Source: Granulicella sp. dw_53
GTDB taxonomy: Bacteria; Acidobacteriota; Terriglobia; Terriglobales; Acidobacteriaceae
Direction of reading: 5' to 3'
DNA: 64,000 nucleotides
NCBI RefSeq assembly: GCF_018449545.1
Contig: NZ_JAAVUR010000004.1
Location: 310,001 to 374,000 of the forward strand
Shown here: one piece after another, positions 9,332 through 17,742 of the stretch
How positions within the stretch are numbered: position 1 is the stretch's first letter
How the letters are laid out: the number at the start of each line of letters is the position of its first letter
Notes under the pieces: generated by a model
The model's database searches: none
Seen by the model: only the letters and a program-made list of their open reading frames with translations
Told to the model about the DNA's origin: nothing
Program-made: the position numbers and the translations under genes

Positions 9332-9697
9332 CCTTCCCAAGCAAATCCCGACGACCGTATCGCTCTATTGCAGGGCACTCTGGACCTGCTCATCCTCAAA
9401 ACTCTTGTGCTTGGGTCGTGTCATGGCCAGGGCGTGGCGCGGTCGATACAGCGCCAGTCGGAAGAGGTCTTCTTCGTCGACCACGGCTCGCTCTACCTGG
9501 CCCTGCAGCGCCTCGAGGACAAGAAATGGATCAGCGCCAAATGGGGCGTGAGCGAGAACAATCGCAAGGCACGCTTTTATTCGCTAACCGCCAAAGGCAG
9601 CGAGCAGCTTGTGCAGAAGACCAGCGAGTGGGAGCGGCTGACCAGGGCGATGGGATTGATTCTGGGCAGCACGAGAGCGAATAGCGAGGAGGCTTAG
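9329..9697 (+). CDS. PadR family transcriptional regulator
   Basis: A 122-residue PadR winged-helix protein: LLQGTLDLLILKTLVLGSCHGQGVARSIQRQSEE, then VDHGSLYLALQRLEDKKWISAKWG and RKARFYSLTAKGSEQL. PadR regulators directly ahead of ADOP permeases are a recurrent acidobacterial arrangement. The frame is open upstream to an ATG at 9239, but that would add 30 residues with no family resemblance; the ATG at 9329 gives the normal PadR length. Only 2 bases separate it from the following permease, so the two are cotranscribed. It probably represses this operon through the inverted repeat at 9295-9331. Confidence 0.9.
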   Translation: MPSQANPDDRIALLQGTLDLLILKTLVLGSCHGQGVARSIQRQSEEVFFVDHGSLYLALQRLEDKKWISAKWGVSENNRKARFYSLTAKGSEQLVQKTSEWERLTRAMGLILGSTRANSEEA

Positions 9698-9699
9698 AC

Positions 9700-12309
9700 A
9701 TGTTCAAGCGCACGCGGAGCACAGATGATTTCGCTGAAGAGATCAAGGCGCATCTGGAACTCGAAGCTGAGGAGCTTCGGCGTGAGGGCTTGAGCGATGA
9801 CGAAGCGCGCCGCAGGGCATATATCGCCTTCGGCAATGTAGGTGCGGCGCAGGAACGCTTCTATCTGAGAGACCGTATGGTGTGGTTCGACAATCGGATG
9901 CGCGACATCCGGTTCGCCATTCGTCAGCTTATAAAAAATCCTGGCTTCACCACCACGGCGATCCTTGTACTGGCTCTCGGCATAGGTGCCAGCGTGGCCA
10001 CCTTTGGATTCGTGGATGCGGCTCTCCTCGAGACTCTCCCGTATACGAATCCCAGCCAGTTGATGTCAGTGAATGAAAGCAGCGATGAGTCGCCGCGCTG
10101 GCCGCTCTCCTACCCTGACTATCTTGACTGGCAGCGGATGAATCATTCCTTCAGCTCGCTCGATGTCTACAACAACACCGGCTACATCCTGAACACCTCC
10201 TCCGGCGCAGAACCTGTGCAAGCCGAACGCGTGAGCGGCGGCTTCTTCCAGACTCTCGGTGTCCAACCGATGCTCGGGCGTGACTTCTATCCGGGCGAGA
10301 ACCGGCCGGGTGGCCCCAACGTCCTGCTTCTGAGTTATGGCGCCTGGCTCCATCGTTTTGGCGCGCGGAGCGACGCAGTCGGCCAGACAGTTGACCTCGA
10401 CGATAGAGCCTTCACCGTCATCGGCGTTCTGCCTCGTGGGTTCTCCTTCGCCCCTGCCGGCAGCGCCGAGTTCTGGGTCCCGCTTAACAGCTTCAGCGAT
10501 CACGAGAAGATGCGGGGCTTCTATACGTTCTGGGGGATTGGAAGACTCCGCCCCGGCGTCACCGCCCAGGCGGCGCTGGCTGAAATGAATCCCATCGCAA
10601 AACAACTTCAGCGGCAATATGGCATAACAGGTCTCGATCTGAGCGCGAATGTTGTTCCCCTCACGGAGGTCATCGTTGGCGATGTGCGGCCCATCCTTTT
10701 GACACTCTTAGGCGGCGCCATTCTGCTTTTGCTCATCGCTTATGTCAACGTCGGCAGCCTTGTGTTGGTGCGCTCGGAGAGCCGTCGACGCGAAGTGGCC
10801 ATAAGAGGCGCATTGGGCGCGACACAAGCCCGCTTGGCGGAGCAGTTTGTGACCGAAGGGCTGCTGCTCGGTCTACTAGGCAGTCTGGCAGGCATGATGG
10901 TTGCCGCCGGAATCATGAAGCTCCTCGGCAGCCTCGTTCCGAAGGGCATGGCATCGAAGATGCCCTTCTTGGGAGACGTCGGCCTGAACCCGCACACCGT
11001 CGCATTCGGCGCAGCAGTCGCTACACTGGCAGTCCTGCTGCTGGCCGTCACGCCTACGTTGCGGTTGTCGTCTCTAAAGGTGCGTGAAGAAATGGCCGAT
11101 GGCGACCGCGGCTCCGGCACCCGTCTCTGGCGCAGACTAGGAGCGAACCTGGTGGTGGTCGAACTGGTAATTGCGGTCGTGTTGTTGGCAGGAGCAGGTC
11201 TGCTGGGGCGCAGCCTCTATCGCCTGCTGCACGTACCTCTGGGCTTTGATCCAAACCACCTCGCAACGATGAGCGTCATGGCTCCCGGCACGACTTACAA
11301 AAACGACGAACAGGTCATCGGCCTTTACCGCGAAATTGTGGGTCGTCTCTCCAGCCTGCCGGGCCTGAAGACAGCGGGTTTGACCAGCATGCTTCCGGTT
11401 CAATGCAATTGTGCCACCGACCGGATTCACTTCCCGGGAAGACCGGACCACGGCGAACACAACGAGGTGGACGAGCGCCACGTAAGTCCCGGATACCTGC
11501 CCACGCTCAAGGCAGCGCTCCTGCGAGGACGATACTTCACCGAGGCAGATGATCCCTCTCATCCACGAGTGGCCGTCATCAATCAGGCGCTGGCGCGGAA
11601 GTACTTCCCGAACCAGGATCCGATCGGGCAGAGGATAGCCAACGACGAGTCCGGGCGTCCGTCCGTGTGGGAGATCGTCGGCGTCGTCGACGATGTTCGC
11701 GAGGGCCCCCTCGACGTCGAGAGCTGGCCGGCGGAGTACTTCCCCATCAATCAGACCCGCCAGAATGGTTTCAGTCTTGTAGTGCGCACCTCACAGGACG
11801 CGGGATCCATGCTGCCTGTACTGGTGAATACACTCCATCAAATCGATCCAAACCTCGCCATTTCGAACGAGACGACCATGACCGGGAAGATCGGCGCCAC
11901 ACAGGCGGCGTTGCTTCATCGGTCTTCGGCCTGGCTGGTGGGCGGATTTGCCGCAATCGCCTTGATACTCGGCGTGGTGGGCCTTTACGGTGTGATCGCC
12001 TACTCGGTAAGTCAGCGCACCCGCGAGATAGGCGTGCGCATGGCGCTCGGTGCCCAGCGGAGCTCTGTGTACACACTCGTAATGCGTCAGGCTGGATGGC
12101 TGACAGCAACTGGGCTGACAATCGGTCTTATCTGTTCCGTAGGATCATCGTTGCTCATACGCAGTCTGCTGTTCGGTGTAGAGGCATGGGACGCCCTAAC
12201 CCTGAGCCTTGTGGCCCTCCTACTCGCGGCCGCGTCGATGACAGCCAGCTTCCTGCCCGCGCGTCGCGCAGCATCGGTAAATCCAGTAGAAGCCCTTCGC
12301 GCCGAGTAA
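9700..12309 (+). CDS. ADOP-type ABC transporter permease with N-terminal prefix domain
   Basis: An 869-residue duplicated MacB/FtsX permease. The first ~70 residues (FAEEIKAHLELEAEELRREGLSDDEARRRAYIAFGN) are the cytoplasmic helical prefix usual in PadR-linked ADOPs. The first membrane helix follows (FTTTAILVLALGIGASVATFGF), then a periplasmic domain, the first FtsX core (AYVNVGSLVLVRSESRRREVAIRGALGAT), a second helix/periplasmic unit, and the C-terminal FtsX core (GVVGLYGVIAYSVSQRTREIGVRMALGA), ending RRAASVNPVEALRAE. GAGGAGG just ahead of the ATG lies inside the end of padR. No ATP-binding subunit is nearby. Shares architecture with the permease at 6753. Confidence 0.92.
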   Translation: MFKRTRSTDDFAEEIKAHLELEAEELRREGLSDDEARRRAYIAFGNVGAAQERFYLRDRMVWFDNRMRDIRFAIRQLIKNPGFTTTAILVLALGIGASVATFGFVDAALLETLPYTNPSQLMSVNESSDESPRWPLSYPDYLDWQRMNHSFSSLDVYNNTGYILNTSSGAEPVQAERVSGGFFQTLGVQPMLGRDFYPGENRPGGPNVLLLSYGAWLHRFGARSDAVGQTVDLDDRAFTVIGVLPRGFSFAPAGSAEFWVPLNSFSDHEKMRGFYTFWGIGRLRPGVTAQAALAEMNPIAKQLQRQYGITGLDLSANVVPLTEVIVGDVRPILLTLLGGAILLLLIAYVNVGSLVLVRSESRRREVAIRGALGATQARLAEQFVTEGLLLGLLGSLAGMMVAAGIMKLLGSLVPKGMASKMPFLGDVGLNPHTVAFGAAVATLAVLLLAVTPTLRLSSLKVREEMADGDRGSGTRLWRRLGANLVVVELVIAVVLLAGAGLLGRSLYRLLHVPLGFDPNHLATMSVMAPGTTYKNDEQVIGLYREIVGRLSSLPGLKTAGLTSMLPVQCNCATDRIHFPGRPDHGEHNEVDERHVSPGYLPTLKAALLRGRYFTEADDPSHPRVAVINQALARKYFPNQDPIGQRIANDESGRPSVWEIVGVVDDVREGPLDVESWPAEYFPINQTRQNGFSLVVRTSQDAGSMLPVLVNTLHQIDPNLAISNETTMTGKIGATQAALLHRSSAWLVGGFAAIALILGVVGLYGVIAYSVSQRTREIGVRMALGAQRSSVYTLVMRQAGWLTATGLTIGLICSVGSSLLIRSLLFGVEAWDALTLSLVALLLAAASMTASFLPARRAASVNPVEALRAE

Positions 12310-12514
12310 GCCGGTGATTGAAACTGGGCATTTTCAGCGAGCACAAATCGCCGACTGACTAGCGTGGCTCGATGCGAATACAGCATTGCAGCGGGTAACG
12401 GTGACGGCGGAGTTGTTGAAAGAGGCGAACACATTCATTTCCGCGCTGAAGCGTAGCTAGCGGTATCACCCCACCGGCGATATCAACCAATCTATTGATT
12501 TTATTGGATTTACA

Positions 12515-12534
12515 ATGGTCGGGCGGAGGGATTC
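12515..12534 (-). repeat. left attachment-site copy (tRNA-Pro 3' end)
   Basis: The 20 bases starting ATGGTCGGG and ending GGGATTC match 28349-28369 (the CCA end, acceptor strand and 3' T-stem strand of tRNA-Pro) except for one missing G in the G run. A copy of a tRNA 3' end at the far side from the integrase is the hallmark of site-specific integration. The single deletion is in the copy that no longer forms part of a functional tRNA. Confidence 0.8.
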
Positions 12535-12592
12535 ACAATTAGCACAAATACCGGCTTTAATGAAGGGTTCTGCGGACATCACGATCCCGAGC

Positions 12593-12611
12593 TACCACGT
12601 TTCTTACCACG
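12593..12611 (+). repeat. TACCACG repeat pair, probable integrase arm sites (left end)
   Basis: TACCACG occurs at 12593-12599 and 12605-12611, 12 bp start to start. The same pair with the same 12-bp step is found at the other end of the island (28217-28223 and 28229-28235). Their place just inside each attachment core fits arm-type binding sites of a tyrosine integrase or sites of its excision factor. Confidence 0.55.
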
Positions 12612-13000
12612 GTTTTAGCTTCAATACCCTTCGCCCAGAATTGAGCCTGGAGTACTTGTCTAATAAGAAGCCATAGGTTGCCGATACCAGATCAAAAATC
12701 GGAATACTTCGCGTTCTCATCATTTCTCCAAATCCGCGCACTATTGCGTCTTTCCGGCGGGTTCACCGGTGGCAGTAAAGCCAAGAGCGCGTAATTCAGG
12801 CCTTGCTTCTCGTTGGGAGCCCGACGCACGACCGACGGTGTCAATTAAATTAGTTGTCCGCCACCCCACCCCGTCCATTTTGGCATTGACGCACTAGCCC
12901 CATTGAAAAAAAATGCAAAAAAATATCTCAACGAATAGGCGCAACAATTTTGTTCAAAGACATAACGGACCGACTGTTGGAAAGTGCGTAGGGAAGGAGG

Positions 13001-15376
13001 CTAGTAGAGATATTGCTGGAACCCCGCGAACATCTCGCGGATCTCTGGTGGAGATCCGAGATCGAGAACGGCGTCGGAGATGGCATGGTATCGGAGAATG
13101 AGGAGGGAAGAGAGTTGGTCCTGGTCTAGTTCTTCAACGCCTTCAGTGATGTAGTGAGAGAGAACAAAATCCAGAAATGCCCGCTGTCTCTCCGGGAATG
13201 AAGCATGGATGGCGGGTCGAGCACGATCGGCACGTTCCTGACGGGTAATGCGGGGCAGTGCAAATGCGATGTACGCGAGCACATCATAGAGATCCGATTG
13301 CTCGGCGACGAGCAATCGTTGGATTTCGCCCAGCTGACTGCGGTCGAAGCCCTTGTCTTGAAGACTTCGGAGAAGCGCGCGACGCGTATCGGGCTTGCAC
13401 CATATGGTCCGTAACCCATCTTCATCTTTGAAGAACTCAGGTAACGTGCCGAAAAGGGATTCAAGGAACTGGTTCGCTGAAATGGGTCTCCCCTCCGCAC
13501 TCCAGAAGCTCGTCGCGGTCATGTGCTGAATCTCACGCGCTTTGCCGTCTGCGAGCCGAATGACCAACCATTCGCGACGTGGTGCCGGATCTTCTTCACC
13601 ATCTCGCCGGTCACCGTCTGGTTGCGGAATTGGCGGCTGAGGTGGTCTCGACTCGGGATCTGGTTCAGGATCAAGCGGCTCACCGTCCCACTCGGGATCG
13701 TTGAACAGATGATGGGCGCGAACAAAGTCGTAGATGGTGAAAAATTCCTTGCCGTCGAAAAGACGAGTACCACGCCCGATGATCTGCTTGAACTCGATCA
13801 TAGAGTTCACGGGGCGGAGCAGAACAATATTCCTGACGTTGCGGGCATCGACGCCGGTGGAGAGCTTTTGCGATGTCGTCAGGATCGTGGGAATGGTCTT
13901 TTCGTTGTCCTGGAACTCGCGTAGATACTGGTCGCCGAGGGCGCCATCGTTGGCTGTCACGCGACAGCAGTACATCGGGTCGGTGCTCGTCTTCTTCTGG
14001 TTGATGAGGTCACGGATCGCGGCGGCGTGGAGCTGCGTAGCGCAGAACACGATGGTCTTTTCCCGCTGGTCGATCCGCTCCATGAGCACAGAGACACGCT
14101 TCTCCTCGCGCTCCTTGATCTCAATGATGCGGTTGAAGTCGGACTCAGTGTAGCGACGGCCTTCCTCTACTTCGCCTTCAACGATGGTGTCATCCGGGGT
14201 GTACATATAGTCGTCGAGAGTGGTGGATACCTGAACGACTTTGAAGGGCGTAAGGAAGCCGTCGTTGATGCCTTCCTTCAGGGAGTAGATGTAGACCGGC
14301 TCTCCGAAGTAGGCGTAGGTGTCTACGTTGTCCCGGCGCTTCGGAGTGGCTGTGAGGCCAAGCTGCACTGCCGGGGCGAAGTAGTCGAGGATGCTGCGCC
14401 AGTTCGACTCGTCATTCGCGCCTCCGCGATGGCATTCGTCGATGATGATGAAGTCGAAGAAGTCGGGTGGATACTGGCCGAAGTAAGGCGCTGGCTGGCC
14501 ATCCGGGCCGGTGCCGGACATGAAGGTCTGAAAGATCGTAAAGAAGATGCTTGCGTTTGTAGGAACTTTGCCAGACTTGCGAATCGAGTCCGGTGCGATA
14601 CGGATGCGGGCATCGTCGGCAAACGAAGAGAATGAGTTGTAGGCCTGGTCGGCAAGGATGTTACGGTCAGCAAGGAAGAGAATGCGGGGCCGACGGGTAG
14701 GCTGGCGCGAGAGATTCCACTTCGCATGAAACAGCTTCCATGCAATTTGGAAGGCGATGGCGGTTTTGCCGGTCCCCGTGGCGAGAGTTAGCAGTATGCG
14801 CTGGCGTTCATCGGCGACTGCCTCAAGGACACGCTGGATGGCGGTGTCCTGATAGTAGCGAACGTCCCATGAGCCGGAGCGATCCTCGAAGGGAATCTGA
14901 GCGAAGCGTTCGCGCCATGCATTCGGCACGGCAAAGGTCGCGGCCCACAGTTCATCCGGCGTGGGGAAGTGGTCTACCAGACCCTCGGAAGTCGAGATGG
15001 CAACCGGGCCGTCGGGTTCATCTATGTTGGCTGGCTCTTGAACTGGCGTACTGCCCAAGTCCATGCGGTAGATCTTGTGGCCGTTCGTCGCGTAAGCGAA
15101 GCGGACTGCCATCTTCCCGGCATAGTGCTTGGCCTGGGCCACTCCCTCGGCTTCTGAGAGGTCTTCGCGCTTGGCCTCGATGACGGCGAGCTTGCGGTTT
15201 TGGTAAACGAGGATGTAGTCGGCTATATCGGGATCGGTGCGCCGTCCGGCTCCGATCAAACGTCCCTGGGTAATCTTGAACTCGCGCAGAATCCGTGAGC
15301 CAGCGATCACGCCCCAGCCGGCAGCGCGGAGTGCGGGATCGATCAACTCGGCTCGGGTTTCGGACTCGTTGCGCAT
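13001..15376 (-). CDS. hsdR: type I restriction enzyme R subunit (EcoEI-like HsdR)
   Basis: A 791-residue translocase/nuclease subunit of a type I restriction-modification complex, which cuts DNA unmodified at the recognition site. The N-terminal nuclease domain has Asp53 and the ExK motif at 67-69 (AVIEAKRED). The helicase core has Walker A TGTGK at 200-204 and the DECH box at 313-316, then GLTATPKR, VFCATQLHAA, and the motif VI-like QIIGRGTR. The C-terminal ~170 residues match the EcoEI R-subunit C-terminal region that contacts the methylase. Shorter than the ~1000-residue EcoKI/EcoR124 type, but normal for this subtype. It is the last gene of the leftward hsd operon, 7 bp after hsdS. Confidence 0.94.
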   Translation of the reverse strand: MRNESETRAELIDPALRAAGWGVIAGSRILREFKITQGRLIGAGRRTDPDIADYILVYQNRKLAVIEAKREDLSEAEGVAQAKHYAGKMAVRFAYATNGHKIYRMDLGSTPVQEPANIDEPDGPVAISTSEGLVDHFPTPDELWAATFAVPNAWRERFAQIPFEDRSGSWDVRYYQDTAIQRVLEAVADERQRILLTLATGTGKTAIAFQIAWKLFHAKWNLSRQPTRRPRILFLADRNILADQAYNSFSSFADDARIRIAPDSIRKSGKVPTNASIFFTIFQTFMSGTGPDGQPAPYFGQYPPDFFDFIIIDECHRGGANDESNWRSILDYFAPAVQLGLTATPKRRDNVDTYAYFGEPVYIYSLKEGINDGFLTPFKVVQVSTTLDDYMYTPDDTIVEGEVEEGRRYTESDFNRIIEIKEREEKRVSVLMERIDQREKTIVFCATQLHAAAIRDLINQKKTSTDPMYCCRVTANDGALGDQYLREFQDNEKTIPTILTTSQKLSTGVDARNVRNIVLLRPVNSMIEFKQIIGRGTRLFDGKEFFTIYDFVRAHHLFNDPEWDGEPLDPEPDPESRPPQPPIPQPDGDRRDGEEDPAPRREWLVIRLADGKAREIQHMTATSFWSAEGRPISANQFLESLFGTLPEFFKDEDGLRTIWCKPDTRRALLRSLQDKGFDRSQLGEIQRLLVAEQSDLYDVLAYIAFALPRITRQERADRARPAIHASFPERQRAFLDFVLSHYITEGVEELDQDQLSSLLILRYHAISDAVLDLGSPPEIREMFAGFQQYLY

Positions 15377-15383
15377 TTGTTGC

Positions 15384-16616
15384 CTAAAGAGTACCGGAGA
15401 AGGCCTGTTGGAGGATTGATTGTTTCAACGCTTCAAGCGATTCAAGCTTCTGTAAATGGACGGCCTCAAGGCGCTGAACTTCCGCTCGGAATTCGTCTAG
15501 CATCGAAACGACCTGTTGCTGTTGTTTAAGGGATGGAACAGGAACTGAAACGCTTTTAGCAGAGCCGATGTTGAAGTGCTTCTGAGCGGAACCGACGAGG
15601 TTACCTAAAACCAAGCGTTTGCCGTGTGCGGAATTGAAGAAATGAGCCATATAAAACGGGTCCAATGCAGGCCCGGGTCGAACGATAACTAGATCGCTGC
15701 AATTAGAAATCGGCAAGTCAGACGGGATAACAGCGGCTGTACCAGGATAGCCGGTTCGGACAATCGCAAGGTCACCAGGACGCAGTTGAGATTTCTTCAG
15801 TGTGGCGTTGAAAGCGGCGTCGATATACACAACATTCTCAAGGGATATGCGAAAGGGCCGGATGTTCTGCGATCTGAGGAACGGTACGCCGTCATCTCGA
15901 TATTCCTTAATCATCGAGCCAACGTGGCCTACTGTGATGTCGCTGCAGACATCATCAAGTCTCTGTTGCTTCCAACCATCGCCCCTCGCTGAAAAGACCT
16001 GTGCAACACGGCTCTCGAACAACGCAATAGAAACTGTCAGAACCCTATTAGCATTAGCCCTGGTTTTAGCAATTCCTTCGAATGTTTCATCGAGGATGGC
16101 GATAATGCGCTCCTGCTCCCTTTTGGATGGCAGAGGGATGGCAAGATTGCCGAGCTTGCTTGCGTTGAATCCGCCCTGAGCGCTTCCGACCGAGCCTTCA
16201 GCAATCACTCGCCAATACGTGGATGTCTGAAAATAATAGTTCACAAACTTGGGCAGGGCATTCTTTTCCAAGAGCCGGAGCCTAATAAGGTATGACGCAA
16301 ATACTGCTTCAGGCGGGTCTAACACAAGGAAGCTTTTTCCCGTTGTTGCTCCGGTCCGAGAGAAGACGATGTCTCCGCTTAGGAGCGTGTAACGAGAGAT
16401 TTTGTCCCTGTCTATGCTGCAATATGGAACCGTGCTCCAATTGACCCTGTCATCTTGAATGTCGGTGATCCTTAGGAAGCGCGGGCCGACAGGCTCCGTG
16501 GTGGCTGAATCGGTATAGCCATAAATGATCGAGCAAATCTCGCTGAGTCTGGCATTGCTCCAGCGATGATTAATAGCGACCCCTGAATGCTGCAGAGTCT
16601 CTTGAAGTTTAGGCAT
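15384..16616 (-). CDS. hsdS: type I restriction enzyme specificity subunit HsdS
   Basis: A 410-residue target-recognition subunit. It has two variable recognition domains, each followed by a helical spacer: the first ends AIPLPSKREQERIIAILDETFEGIAKTRANANRVL, the second VPVPSLKQQQQVVSMLDEFRAEVQRLEAVHLQKLESLEALKQSILQQAF. Phrases such as LRITDIQDD and LRSQNIRPF are typical of each half. The ATG at 16616 was chosen because it overlaps the end of the preceding gene by 8 bp (translational coupling); the frame runs further upstream but only as a shadow of that gene. The two recognition domains imply a bipartite asymmetric DNA target that cannot be predicted from sequence. Confidence 0.92.
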   Translation of the reverse strand: MPKLQETLQHSGVAINHRWSNARLSEICSIIYGYTDSATTEPVGPRFLRITDIQDDRVNWSTVPYCSIDRDKISRYTLLSGDIVFSRTGATTGKSFLVLDPPEAVFASYLIRLRLLEKNALPKFVNYYFQTSTYWRVIAEGSVGSAQGGFNASKLGNLAIPLPSKREQERIIAILDETFEGIAKTRANANRVLTVSIALFESRVAQVFSARGDGWKQQRLDDVCSDITVGHVGSMIKEYRDDGVPFLRSQNIRPFRISLENVVYIDAAFNATLKKSQLRPGDLAIVRTGYPGTAAVIPSDLPISNCSDLVIVRPGPALDPFYMAHFFNSAHGKRLVLGNLVGSAQKHFNIGSAKSVSVPVPSLKQQQQVVSMLDEFRAEVQRLEAVHLQKLESLEALKQSILQQAFSGTL

Positions 16617-17742
16617 CCTGCTCACCGATCCATTCCTCCAGCTTCTGCTGCAACTCTTCTTTGCTCGGCAGATAAAGCTGGTACTCGCGGGCGTGGATGT
16701 TCGCATCCTTCGGAAGAGTGATCTCGACCAAGGCGGTGTTCTTTTTCTTGCAGAGGACGATGCCGATGGTGTGGTTTTCCTCCTTCGTCCTAACAAAGCG
16801 GTCGAAGTAGTTGACGTACATCTGCATCTGGCCGAGGTTCTGGTGGGTCAGCTTACCGATCTTAAGATCGATAAGCACATAGCAGCGCAGGAGCCGGTTA
16901 TAGAGCACAAGGTCTACGAAGAAGTGCTCTTCGTCAAAGGTGAACCGCTTCTGCCGTGCTTCAAAGAGGAAGCCTTTGCCGAGCTCCAGCAGAAAATTCT
17001 CGATGTGGGTGACGATGGCCGATTCCAGCTTGGACTCGGAGTAGCTGGCCTTTTCCTGTAGGCCAAGAAACTCCAGAACGTAGGGCTCTTTGAGCAGGTC
17101 TTGCGGCTTTGCGACGTGCTGGCCCTTGCGTGCAAGCTCCCGGATCGAATCTTTGTCCCGGCTCAGAGCGAGGCGCTCGTAGAGACCGGCATTGAACTGG
17201 CGTTTCAACTCCCGCAGCGTCCATCCCTGCTGGGTAGCCTCAATCTCATAGAAGCTGCGCTCGGCCTCTTTCAGACCCATCAGGAAGACATAGTGCGACC
17301 AGCTCAGTGTAAAGGCGGCCTGCGGTTGAGTGCCGGGATCGAGCGATTGTCCAGACAGCGTCTGGACGATTGGGGATACTGGCAATTCCCCAGACAATGT
17401 CTGGGGAATCGCTCCCACTTTGAATTGTCCAGACGGTGTCTGGACAATTCGTGAAACCCGATCCGGGTAGGCAACGTAAAACTGGCGCATCGACGCAAGG
17501 TTAGTTCGTGAAAAGCCCGCGCCGAACTCCGCCGTCAGGCGGGCAGCAAGCTCGTTGAGAACTTCCTTGCCGTATTCGGCGCGATTAGCGCCTTGCTGCT
17601 CCTGTTCGAAGATTCGGCGCCCAATCTCATAGTTGGTATGAACCTGCAGCAGGTCAACGCCACGGGCGATGGTCTGACGGGCCGACAGGACCAGCGCACG
17701 GATATCCTCATACAGCGGAACTGGCTTTTTGAGTTTGCTCAT
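16609..17742 (-). CDS. DUF1016 family PDDEXK nuclease (YhcG-like) inside the hsd operon
   Basis: A 377-residue protein with the DUF1016 N-terminal helical domain (residues ~10-95: YEDIRALVLSARQTIARGVD... SRTNLASMRQFY) and a C-terminal PD-(D/E)xK nuclease fold. Asp277 in FFVDLVLYN and DLK at 292-294 are the likely catalytic residues. It overlaps hsdM by 4 bp (ATGA) and hsdS by 8 bp, so it is made with the restriction complex. DUF1016 genes are known companions of type I systems, but their job is unclear. Between the two domains (residues 98-137) lie three 13-residue repeats of the form IxQTxSGx, encoded by DNA palindromes. Confidence 0.9.
   Translation of the reverse strand: MSKLKKPVPLYEDIRALVLSARQTIARGVDLLQVHTNYEIGRRIFEQEQQGANRAEYGKEVLNELAARLTAEFGAGFSRTNLASMRQFYVAYPDRVSRIVQTPSGQFKVGAIPQTLSGELPVSPIVQTLSGQSLDPGTQPQAAFTLSWSHYVFLMGLKEAERSFYEIEATQQGWTLRELKRQFNAGLYERLALSRDKDSIRELARKGQHVAKPQDLLKEPYVLEFLGLQEKASYSESKLESAIVTHIENFLLELGKGFLFEARQKRFTFDEEHFFVDLVLYNRLLRCYVLIDLKIGKLTHQNLGQMQMYVNYFDRFVRTKEENHTIGIVLCKKKNTALVEITLPKDANIHAREYQLYLPSKEELQQKLEEWIGEQDA
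17346..17450. repeat. three in-frame palindromes at 39-bp intervals inside the DUF1016 gene
   Basis: The palindromes are at 17346-17370 (GTCCAGAC-AGC-GTCTGGAC core, one mismatch further out), 17385-17409 (11-bp perfect arms) and 17422-17450 (13-bp perfect arms). Each has a 3-nt centre and shares CCAGAC-NNN-GTCTGG. Centres at 17358, 17397 and 17436 are exactly 39 bp (13 codons) apart, and the minus strand encodes IVQTPSG, IPQTLSG and IVQTLSG. Outer arm bases co-vary (GTCC/GGAC versus CCCC/GGGG), so pairing is kept while sequence changes. Confidence 0.85.

Larger units (their letters stand above)
12310..13000. other. intergenic stretch holding the left boundary of the island
   Basis: No gene is supported here. 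Up to 12514 it is the chromosomal flank downstream of the second permease. From 12515 it is island DNA: the attachment-site copy at 12515-12534, a repeat pair at 12593-12611, then about 390 bp of uninformative sequence up to the end of hsdR at 13001. Confidence 0.6.

Noticed and set aside
12535-13000. A further gene at the left end of the island
   Set aside because: Only short frames without start signals or family resemblance; best left as non-coding.
16617-16796. Longer hsdS start at 16796
   Set aside because: This part is an out-of-frame shadow of the DUF1016 coding sequence, and the ATG at 16616 is coupled by an 8-bp overlap.
17346-17450. The three palindromes as a CRISPR array
   Set aside because: Only three units, spacers about 14 bp, in-frame coding and no cas genes. 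No CRISPR array was seen anywhere in the window.
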